Shown piece by piece: positions 1 to 5,326 of a stretch of 5,326 bases of DNA (positions are counted from its first letter, which is position 1; the number at the start of each line of letters is the position of its first letter). Both the position numbers and the translations under genes were made by a program. This stretch comes from an uncultured Saprospiraceae bacterium (GTDB lineage: Bacteria > Bacteroidota > Bacteroidia > Chitinophagales > Saprospiraceae), in assembly GCA_937864255.1 (NCBI GenBank), contig CALMIT010000604.1, forward strand, positions 1 to 5,326, written 5' to 3'. The notes under the pieces were generated by a model. It was given only the letters and a program-made list of their open reading frames with translations. It did no database searches and was not told the DNA's origin.

Positions 1-307
1 ACTCCGCGCCCGGATCTGCTACGCCGGGACAGCCCGCTTCCGACATCAGTCCCACATCTTTTCCCGCCAGCAGCGGCGCCAAAAGCGCTTCTTTTTCAGG
101 CAGTTGCGTATGTTCGTTGAGTTCATAAAATTGCATTTCGCCGATAGATCGGGGCGGCTTTGTGTCGCGGATAAAATGGCGCGCCGTTTTCGCTCTTTCT
201 ACAATAAACGTATCCAGTTCGTGCATTTGCCGGATGACAAATTCGGGAACGGTGTGCCAGGCATCTTCGCCGAGCGGCACAGGAATCAGGTAAAGCGTTC
301 CGTGCAT
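1..307 (-). CDS. RsmI-like SAM-dependent methyltransferase (tetrapyrrole methylase fold), 5' part only
   Basis: Seen: an open frame of 102 codons reads leftward from ATG at 307-305 with no stop and runs off the left edge. The N-terminus, GTLYLIPVPLGE, matches the first beta strand and glycine turn of the RsmI/tetrapyrrole-methylase fold. Residues 88-98 (SEAGCPGVADP), followed by Gly, correspond to the SDAGTPGISDPG SAM-site loop of RsmI. The EDTR motif that follows the first helix in true RsmI is replaced by ERAKTARHF, near residues 41-49. Known: RsmI 2'-O-methylates C1402 of 16S rRNA, and Bacteroidota carry a second, divergent family member annotated only as a SAM-dependent methyltransferase. 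Inference: this is that divergent paralogue, cytoplasmic, with an unproven substrate. The start lies 31 bp after the ABC exporter stop, so co-transcription is likely. An A-rich tract rather than a clear Shine-Dalgarno precedes the ATG. The C-terminal part is outside the window. Confidence 0.82.
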   Translation of the reverse strand, partial: MHGTLYLIPVPLGEDAWHTVPEFVIRQMHELDTFIVERAKTARHFIRDTKPPRSIGEMQFYELNEHTQLPEKEALLAPLLAGKDVGLMSEAGCPGVADPGAE

Positions 308-338
308 ATTTTTCAAAATTCGATTTTCATTTTAAAAA

Positions 339-2156
339 TTACATGGATTGCAAGGCTACCAGTTTTTTATACTCGCCGTCATTTTCCAAAAGTTGAAAAT
401 GCGTGCCGCGCTCAATAATTTTACCGGCCCTGAGCACTATGATTTCGTCGGCGTGCTGTATGGTGGAAAGGCGGTGCGCGATGACCAGCGAAGTGCGGTT
501 TGCCAGCAGTTTGGTCAGCGCTTCCTGCACCAGTCGCTCCGATTCGGAATCCAGCGCCGAAGTAGCCTCGTCGAGGATCAAAATCGGCGGATTTTTTAAA
601 ACCGCCCGTGCAATGGTCAGGCGCTGCCGCTGGCCGCCGCTGAGTTTCATGCCGCGATCACCGATATTTGTCTCGTAGCCCTTTTCGGTTGACATGATAA
701 AATCGTGCGCATTGGCAATTTTGGCCGCCTCAATTACCTGCTCCATTCCCACGCCCTCTTTTCCAAAAACGATATTGTTGTAAATGCTGTCATTAAATAA
801 AATCGCTTCCTGGGAAACGATGCCCATTATCGCGCGCAAGTCGCTGATTTTCAATTGTCTGATGTCTATGCCATCAATTAAAATCTGTCCTTGCGTCACT
901 TCATAAAACCTCGGCAAAAGGTCGGCAATCGTAGATTTTCCGGCACCCGACGCACCTACCAACGCCACGGTTTTTCCGCGCGGAATGGTCAGGTTGATAT
1001 TTTGAAGTATTTGCGTTTCGTCCGTTTTATAAAAAAAAGAGACGTTTTTAAACTCAATGGATTTTTGAAATGCGGGCAAAAGCGCCGGCGTCTCCGGGTT
1101 GGTAATGTGGTTTTCTGCCATGAGAATTTTTTCCACCCTTTCCACCGCTGCGATGCCTTTTTGAATGTTGTAAGAAGCCGTTGAAAACTTCTTAGCCGGC
1201 TCTATCACACTAAAAAAAGCGTACAAAAAAGCCAGGAAAGCGGCCACGGTAAGGTCGCCGATTTGCACCTGCCGGAATCCGTACCAAATCAGCACAGTCA
1301 CCATCGAAACGCCCATAAATTCGGAAAGTGGCGACGACAAATCGCGCCGCCAAAGCAGGCGATTGAGCATGCTTCTGTACGCGTTGTTTTCTTTTGAAAA
1401 TTTTTCGGATTGAAATTTTTCGGCTGTAAAACCTTTAATAATGCGCAAACCTGAAAGCGTTTCCTCCACCATTGAGACTAATTCTCCGAGCTTTTCCTGC
1501 ACTTTATTTGATTGCTTTTTCAAATTCCGGCCTATTCCGCCGATGACCAGACTTGTAAAAATGATCAAAACCAGCACAAATAAAGTAAGCGCCGGACTCA
1601 GGTAAAGCATCAGCGCCAGCGCGCCGATTATCATCAAAGGTTCGCGGGCGACGGTTTCGAGTACGTTGAGGATGCTCCATTCGATTTCCTGCACGTCGGC
1701 TGCCATTCTCGACATCAGGTCGCCTTTTCTTTCTTCCGAAAAATAGGAGAGCGGCAGGATCAGCGTTTTTTCAAAAAGCTGCTGGCGTACGTCGCGGATG
1801 ATTCCGTTGCGCACCGGCGCCAAAAATACAAGCGAGAGATAACGAAACAGGTTTTTAAAAAAATAAACCAAAACGATCATGAAACACAAAATGATCAGAG
1901 CCTGCTCTTTTCCATACTCGATAATTACGAGGCTCAGCCGGTAATTGAAAAAATCAACGATGCTTTCCACGCTCATTTTGAGGACGGGCTTTTCTGTCGT
2001 CAATTCTTTTTGATCCAGCAATATTTCCAAAAAGGGAATAAGCACCGGAATGCTGATAATGGAAAAAAACACCATCAGCAAATTGCTGATAATATTTAAC
2101 CCGACCAGCGATTTGTATGGCTTCAGGTAAAGAACCAGTTGTCGAATCCGTCGCAT
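339..2156 (-). CDS. MsbA-type ABC exporter, fused permease and ATPase (half-transporter)
   Basis: This 605-residue protein has the usual length of a homodimeric type I ABC exporter. The N-terminal half carries about six membrane segments, roughly residues 17-46, 86-110, 166-187, 188-208, 280-296 and 301-320, with the long cytoplasmic helices typical of the fold between them. The ATPase domain spans about 367-605 and is complete: A-loop Tyr376, Walker A GASGAGKST at 401-409, Q-loop Gln449, signature LSGGQ at 505-509, Walker B ILILDE with catalytic Glu530, D-loop SALD at 533-536 and switch His561. Known: MsbA-like exporters flip lipid A-core or related lipids across the inner membrane, and close relatives export drugs or peptides; sequence alone does not choose between these. 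The start MRRIRQLVLYLKPYK is typical of the family and sits about 9 nt after a -7-like element. It is probably co-transcribed with the methyltransferase that follows. Confidence 0.95.
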   Translation of the reverse strand: MRRIRQLVLYLKPYKSLVGLNIISNLLMVFFSIISIPVLIPFLEILLDQKELTTEKPVLKMSVESIVDFFNYRLSLVIIEYGKEQALIILCFMIVLVYFFKNLFRYLSLVFLAPVRNGIIRDVRQQLFEKTLILPLSYFSEERKGDLMSRMAADVQEIEWSILNVLETVAREPLMIIGALALMLYLSPALTLFVLVLIIFTSLVIGGIGRNLKKQSNKVQEKLGELVSMVEETLSGLRIIKGFTAEKFQSEKFSKENNAYRSMLNRLLWRRDLSSPLSEFMGVSMVTVLIWYGFRQVQIGDLTVAAFLAFLYAFFSVIEPAKKFSTASYNIQKGIAAVERVEKILMAENHITNPETPALLPAFQKSIEFKNVSFFYKTDETQILQNINLTIPRGKTVALVGASGAGKSTIADLLPRFYEVTQGQILIDGIDIRQLKISDLRAIMGIVSQEAILFNDSIYNNIVFGKEGVGMEQVIEAAKIANAHDFIMSTEKGYETNIGDRGMKLSGGQRQRLTIARAVLKNPPILILDEATSALDSESERLVQEALTKLLANRTSLVIAHRLSTIQHADEIIVLRAGKIIERGTHFQLLENDGEYKKLVALQSM

Positions 2157-2322
2157 ATCAGTAGCAAAGGTGAGGATTTAAACTATTTTTTATCAGACCT
2201 TTTAATAATTATCTCGTTTTTTCGTTTCCTTTACGTTTTTGCGATTTTGGGAAAAATGCGTTTTGCAAACCGCAACCACACAGGCTTTTTTACGATTTAT
2301 TTAAAAAAACCAACCCGTTTTT
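2157..2322. other. Divergent intergenic region between the ABC exporter and the MORN-caspase gene
   Basis: This 166-bp, A/T-rich region must hold the 5' signals of both divergent genes. On the minus strand only the CACCTTTG element at 2165-2172 stands out. On the plus strand there are several TTTG runs, as in the stretch 2230-2275, but none is preceded by TA in the TAnnTTTG spacing, so I cannot place a promoter for the MORN-caspase gene. No Shine-Dalgarno is visible before 2323; the leader is T/A-rich, as is common in this phylum. No RNA gene or inverted repeat was noticed. Confidence 0.6.
2165..2172 (-). promoter_or_regulatory. Possible Bacteroidota -7 promoter element for the ABC exporter operon
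   Basis: On the minus strand this reads CACCTTTG, one mismatch from the Bacteroidota -7 consensus TAnnTTTG, and it ends 8 nt before the exporter ATG. This close placement would give a very short leader. No TTG (-33 element) is visible at the expected 17-21 nt upstream, so support comes from the -7 element and its position alone. Confidence 0.4.
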
Positions 2323-4119
2323 ATGAGGAATTTTGTTTTGACGGCTTCCATCCTGCTTGCCTGCGTTCATTTTTCTTTTGCCCAGTGTATTTCCGGTGAT
2401 TGTTCCGACGGCACTGGCATCTTTTTATACCCCAGTGGCGCCAAATATATCGGGCAGTTCAAAAGTGGAGAAATTCACGGCGTCGGCGCATGTTATTATA
2501 CCGACGGTAGCAAATACCAAGGCGAATGGGTGAATCGCTACCCCGAAGGCAACGGCACCATGACTTTTCCGGACGGTACAAAATGGACGGGATCATGGCG
2601 GCGCGGGCATCCGATAAACCAGTCGGGGCAGATCATAGAAGACCTTTTTACCAAAAAAGAAGTTGAATTTGATGAAAATAATATTCAATCCGGCTGCATC
2701 AGCGGTGATTGTAAAACCGGAAACGGAATTTTTGCATATCCCGACGGCAGCAAATATGAGGGGCAGTTTGAAAACGGTCAGCCCAACGGCTGGGGAACTT
2801 TTTACTTTGTGGACGGCGAAAAATATATCGGCAATTTTAAAAACGGCTACTCACACGGCAAAGGCACTTTCTATCATACCGACGGCGCTGAAACACAGGG
2901 CGAGTGGAAAGACGGTGAGTACGTAGGCAATCCCATCATCGAAGACGGAAAATTCGGCTGCATCAACGGCGATTGTAAAAATGGCCGAGGCACTTATATT
3001 TATAAAAACGGGCAGGCAAAATATGTCGGACAATTCCAAAATGAACTGCCTCAGGGCCGCGGTGCTGTGTATTATGCGAATGGCGAACGATATGTGGGAG
3101 AATGGATGGCAGGCAGCTTCGAAGGTTTCGGAACGCTTTATCTGCTGGATGGAACGGAGGTGAAAGGCAATTGGAAAAAAGGAACTTTTATGGGCAAAGC
3201 GCAAGTGAATGAAGAACCGGTTTTGGCAGAGAATGACCCAAAAACAGAGCCGGAAACGATCGAGCAAGATACAGTGGCCAGCGAGGCGCCCGCCGAAATT
3301 GTGGAAACAATTTTTGAAGAAGATTTTGAAGAACCAGTAGCTGCTTCGGAGCCCCAGCAGGATACCAAATCTGACATTTTAACGGCGCGTAATGCCGGAC
3401 AGTTGAAAGTGTGGGCGGTGATAGTGGGCGTTTCTTCGTACAACCACATGCCGACGCTCCGCTATACCGACGACGACGCTTATCGCATGTTTGCATTTTT
3501 GAAAAGCCCGGAAGGCGGCGCATTAACTGATGAGCAAATAAAAGTGTTGATAGACGAAGAAGCGACGAAGCAAAATATAGAAAACACAATGCGTGAGGTG
3601 TACAGCAAAGCAGGACCCAACGATCTTATTATGCTTTATTTTAGCGGTCACGGATTGAAAGGCTCTTTTTTGCCGATAGATTACGACGGATACAACAACA
3701 AATTGCCTCATGAAGATGTGAACAAAATCCTGAACGAAAGCCAGGCCAAGTACAAACTTTGTATCGCGGATGCTTGTCATTCGGGCAGTTTGCTGGCGAT
3801 GAAAAGCGGTGAAATCAGCAATGCGTTGGAAAGTTATTACAAATCGCTGGCACAGGCGCAAGCCGGCACGGCGCTGTTGATGTCTTCCAAATCGGACGAA
3901 ACTTCTTTGGAATCAAGCGGTTTGAGGCAGGGCGTATTCAGCCATTTTTTGATACGCGGACTGAAAGGAGAGGCGGATTCAAACAACGACAAAATCGTGA
4001 CCATGAAAGAATTATTCGATTTTGTTGACAAGAATGTGCGCAGCTACACCGGCAATCGCCAATCGCCTCTGCTGCGCGGCGACTATGATGAAAAAATGAC
4101 GGTGGCAGTGATACGGTAG
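2323..4119 (+). CDS. Exported MORN-repeat protein with C-terminal caspase-like (peptidase C14) domain
   Basis: This is a 598-residue protein. Residues 1-20 form a signal peptide with likely cleavage at SFA|Q (20/21), so the mature protein should act outside the cytoplasm. Residues 22-295 are three tandem modules, each opening with C-x-x-G-D-C (C22/C27, C125/C130, C213/C218) and holding three MORN units of the YxGxF/W..G...GxG type. Residues 296-360 are an acidic, Ala/Pro/Glu-rich linker. Residues 361-598 are a caspase-like domain: VWAVIVGVSSY strand, Asp383-385, SGHG with catalytic His443, and DACHSG with catalytic Cys485. Asp483, two residues before the Cys, matches the S1-pocket Asp of metacaspases, which favours Arg/Lys at P1 (inference). 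Residues 552-563 resemble an EF-hand loop. Known: C14 proteins are cysteine endopeptidases, and MORN repeats mediate lipid or protein contacts. Substrate and partners are unknown. The gene appears monocistronic, with a strong hairpin 14 nt after the stop. Confidence 0.93.
   Translation: MRNFVLTASILLACVHFSFAQCISGDCSDGTGIFLYPSGAKYIGQFKSGEIHGVGACYYTDGSKYQGEWVNRYPEGNGTMTFPDGTKWTGSWRRGHPINQSGQIIEDLFTKKEVEFDENNIQSGCISGDCKTGNGIFAYPDGSKYEGQFENGQPNGWGTFYFVDGEKYIGNFKNGYSHGKGTFYHTDGAETQGEWKDGEYVGNPIIEDGKFGCINGDCKNGRGTYIYKNGQAKYVGQFQNELPQGRGAVYYANGERYVGEWMAGSFEGFGTLYLLDGTEVKGNWKKGTFMGKAQVNEEPVLAENDPKTEPETIEQDTVASEAPAEIVETIFEEDFEEPVAASEPQQDTKSDILTARNAGQLKVWAVIVGVSSYNHMPTLRYTDDDAYRMFAFLKSPEGGALTDEQIKVLIDEEATKQNIENTMREVYSKAGPNDLIMLYFSGHGLKGSFLPIDYDGYNNKLPHEDVNKILNESQAKYKLCIADACHSGSLLAMKSGEISNALESYYKSLAQAQAGTALLMSSKSDETSLESSGLRQGVFSHFLIRGLKGEADSNNDKIVTMKELFDFVDKNVRSYTGNRQSPLLRGDYDEKMTVAVIR
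2386..3207 (+). repeat. Three tandem coding modules (CxxGDC header plus three MORN units)
   Basis: Module 1 covers 2386-2637 (residues 22-105), module 2 covers 2695-2946 (residues 125-208) and module 3 covers 2959-3207 (residues 213-295). Each begins CI(S/N)GDC and contains three MORN units; the first two have Tyr at the leading position (42, 65; 145, 168; 234, 257). The third unit of each module has lost that Tyr (W88, T191, V280). A 19-residue spacer separates modules 1 and 2, and only 4 residues separate modules 2 and 3. The headers of modules 2 and 3 are nearly identical at DNA level (from 2693 and 2957: ggctgcatca, then one or two changes, then gattgtaaaa), suggesting duplication of a whole module. 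Confidence 0.88.
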
Positions 4120-4133
4120 AAAATTGATAAACC

Positions 4134-4183
4134 TTCAACGCAAAGAGGGCGGAAGATGAATCTTCCGCCCTCTTTGCGTTGAA
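4134..4183. terminator. Perfect 23-bp inverted repeat with 4-nt loop; probable terminator or dispersed palindromic repeat
   Basis: The left arm is 4134-4156, the loop TGAA is 4157-4160 and the right arm is 4161-4183; all 23 positions pair without mismatch. It starts 14 nt after the stop of the MORN-caspase gene, the usual place for a transcription end. The sequence that follows (CAAATCATG) is not a T-run, so it is not a classical intrinsic terminator. The arm contains AACGCAAAGA, which from memory resembles dispersed palindromic repeats found in Bacteroidota genomes. Whether it terminates transcription or protects the 3' end is inferred from position only. Confidence 0.7.
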
Positions 4184-4541
4184 CAAATCATGTTCGAGAA
4201 TCAGGTTTTTATAAAAAATATAAATCTTTGATTTTCAGAAAATTAAAATTGAATATTTTAATAGCGATAAAAAATCTTATCCGAGAATTCGTGTTTTTTG
4301 TACTTGAAAAAACAAAACTGTTTTTTCATTTTTGAAATGCTGAAAACTTAATTTACTGACTGTTCAATAACCAACAACTTATGAAAAACACACCTTCTTC
4401 CGGATCGCTTCTCGTTTTATTTCCAGGCATATCAATTATTTACCAAAATAGAAAATAACAATTAATTCGACTGTTTTTCACAGGCATTGAGGTCGCCCTT
4501 ACTATTTATCTCTTATTGTTTCATTTTTAAACTCTGACATC
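4184..4541. other. AT-rich intergenic region, no convincing gene
   Basis: This 358-bp stretch is strongly A/T-rich. It holds an 8-bp A/T-only inverted repeat (4242-4249 with 4255-4262) and a 10-bp hairpin (4305-4328, listed separately). A 25-codon ORF starts MKNTPSSG at 4381 and stops at 4456-4458. It lacks a clear ribosome binding site and has no recognisable similarity, so I do not call it a gene. No tRNA-like fold, riboswitch core or CRISPR repeat was seen. It probably carries the promoter and leader of the secreted-protein gene starting at 4542. Confidence 0.6.
4304..4334 (+). promoter_or_regulatory. Possible promoter (TTG, 20 nt, CATTTTTG) overlapping a 10-bp hairpin
   Basis: TTG at 4304-4306 is followed, after 20 nt, by CATTTTTG at 4327-4334, one mismatch from the Bacteroidota -7 consensus TAnnTTTG at an acceptable spacing. 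The spacer is largely a perfect inverted repeat (arms 4305-4314 and 4319-4328, loop AAAC) followed by TTTTT. As a promoter it would leave a leader of about 200 nt before the ATG at 4542. The same bases could instead be a weak A/T-rich intrinsic terminator or an operator. The evidence does not separate these readings. Confidence 0.25.
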
Positions 4542-5326
4542 ATGTACAAATTTTTACCCCTGGCAATCGCTTTAAGCTTTTTCCCTTTTAATGAAATAAT
4601 GTCCCAACAATCGCTTTTTTGTGGAATCGCTGCTGATGATCCTCCCGGCTGTTTATTATGTCAGCCTATTTATATAGGTAATACGGGAGGATATTTGCCC
4701 GGTCTCATTCCCAATTTTTGTGGGACTTTGGAAAATACTCAGTGGCTTCAGATTATAGCGTGTTCTACCTCAGTGACTGTTTCTATTACTCCTGTTGGTT
4801 GTTTAAATAACAATGGTGTACAATTAATTATGACTAATGCGGGTCTTTTTCCGGTATCCAATTGTTTTCCAGGTAGCGCAGGTAATATGCTACAAGGCTC
4901 CGTGACAGCTAACGGATTGACTCCCGGAGAATATTACTGGATAGCTGTTGACGGACTTGCAGGTGATATTTGCGATTTTGTACTTCAGGTAGTTGGTGCT
5001 AAACAAGACGTTCCGGGAGATCCCGTTCCCCTCGTGTGCAGGATTGAAGGATTGTCTCAAGGCTGCGCAAAACCGATAGAAAAATACAAAATTGAATGTC
5101 CACCGTGCCCGGTTACCGGTAATCCGTGTCCCGTTAGTCCTCCGGGTGGTTGTACCAAGTACAATTGGACTTTTCCTGCCGGCGCTACTATTATAGGAAA
5201 CCCGAATGGGCCGGAAGTAAATGTAAGTTTTTCAGGACCGACTTCGGGACCGGTAGAAGTGGAAATTGAAAATTTATGTTGTAAAGGCGTCGGATGCAGG
5301 ATAATACTGCTGCCATTTTTTATCAA
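4542..5326 (+). CDS. Cys-rich secreted protein with PKD-like domain, 5' part only
   Basis: The frame is open for 261 codons and runs off the right edge. Residues 1-21 form a signal peptide (hydrophobic stretch at about 4-16) with likely cleavage at MS|QQ. Residues about 26-152 are a beta-rich N-terminal domain with a CGIAADDPPGC start, an FCGT segment (59-62), a TPGEYYW segment (127-133) and a CDF segment (144-146). Residues about 166-261 look PKD-like: YNWTFPAGATI at 207-217, VNVSF at 226-230, then SGPVEVEIENLC. The visible mature part has 17 Cys, some close-set (186/189, 246/247), consistent with disulfides outside the cytoplasm. Known: such N-terminal and PKD-like domains occur in long, multidomain surface proteins of Saprospiraceae-like bacteria, often exported by the type IX system via a C-terminal signal; that end is outside the window. 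The role is unknown; adhesion is only a guess. ATG at 4542 is chosen because the signal peptide begins there. Confidence 0.85.
   Translation, partial: MYKFLPLAIALSFFPFNEIMSQQSLFCGIAADDPPGCLLCQPIYIGNTGGYLPGLIPNFCGTLENTQWLQIIACSTSVTVSITPVGCLNNNGVQLIMTNAGLFPVSNCFPGSAGNMLQGSVTANGLTPGEYYWIAVDGLAGDICDFVLQVVGAKQDVPGDPVPLVCRIEGLSQGCAKPIEKYKIECPPCPVTGNPCPVSPPGGCTKYNWTFPAGATIIGNPNGPEVNVSFSGPTSGPVEVEIENLCCKGVGCRIILLPFFI

Noticed and set aside
104..418. Open plus-strand frame of 104 codons
   Set aside because: It lies opposite the methyltransferase and the end of the ABC exporter, both of which have clear family motifs; its own translation shows no recognisable domain.
2353..2364. Lipobox-like LLAC at residues 11-14 of the MORN-caspase protein
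   Set aside because: Leu at the -2 position is unusual, the hydrophobic stretch before Cys14 is very short and hydrophobic residues continue after it; cleavage at SFA|Q fits better.
2139..2399. Plus-strand frame of 86 codons across the intergenic region and the start of the MORN-caspase gene
   Set aside because: It overlaps the well-supported signal peptide in another frame and reads as Phe-rich translation of T-rich DNA.
2386..3207. Regular repeats that might suggest a CRISPR array or a DNA satellite
   Set aside because: The periodicity is at protein level (MORN units in one open frame), with diverged DNA and no identical direct repeats with spacers.
2851..3267. Minus-strand frame of 138 codons within the MORN-caspase gene
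   Set aside because: It is an antisense shadow of the MORN repeats; no domain or start signal supports it.
2323..4119. The caspase-like protein as part of an antiphage defence system
   Set aside because: No neighbouring sensor, nuclease, gasdermin, CRISPR or toxin gene is present, and the signal peptide argues against a cytoplasmic effector.
5057..5326. Minus-strand frame open to the right edge
   Set aside because: It is antisense to the Cys-rich secreted protein, whose signal peptide and PKD-like motifs are convincing.

Overview
The window looks like chromosomal DNA from a Bacteroidota bacterium. A member of the Saprospirales or a related environmental group is my best guess. The reasons are signal peptides ending just before Gln, weak Shine-Dalgarno signals, a TAnnTTTG-like -7 element, a Bacteroidota-type branch of the RsmI methyltransferase family, and a large Cys-rich secreted protein with a PKD-like domain. 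This placement rests on family resemblance only; no marker gene is present.

Layout. Positions 1-2156 are a minus-strand pair. An MsbA-type ABC exporter with fused membrane and ATPase domains (2156 to 339) is followed after 31 bp by the 5' part of an RsmI-like SAM-dependent methyltransferase (307 to 1, cut by the window edge). The close spacing suggests one transcript. Positions 2157-2322 are a divergent intergenic region. Positions 2323-4119 on the plus strand encode a 598-residue exported protein: a signal peptide, three tandem modules of about 84 residues (each a CxxGDC header plus three MORN units), an acidic linker, and a C-terminal caspase-like (peptidase C14) domain with an intact His443/Cys485 dyad and an EF-hand-like loop. 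A perfect 23-bp inverted repeat with a 4-nt loop follows 14 nt after its stop codon. Positions 4184-4541 are an AT-rich intergenic stretch with a second, A/T-rich 10-bp hairpin and only a doubtful 25-codon ORF. From 4542 to the right edge runs the 5' part of a cysteine-rich secreted protein with a PKD-like domain.

Function. The minus-strand pair is housekeeping: envelope lipid or drug export and probable rRNA-type methylation. The two plus-strand genes both encode exported proteins but are separated by the hairpin and more than 400 bp, so I see no evidence that they act together. The most unusual item is the MORN-caspase protein, a candidate extracytoplasmic, possibly Ca2+-responsive cysteine protease. 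Nothing in the window (no nuclease, toxin-antitoxin pair, gasdermin, CRISPR array or mobile element) ties it to a defence island.
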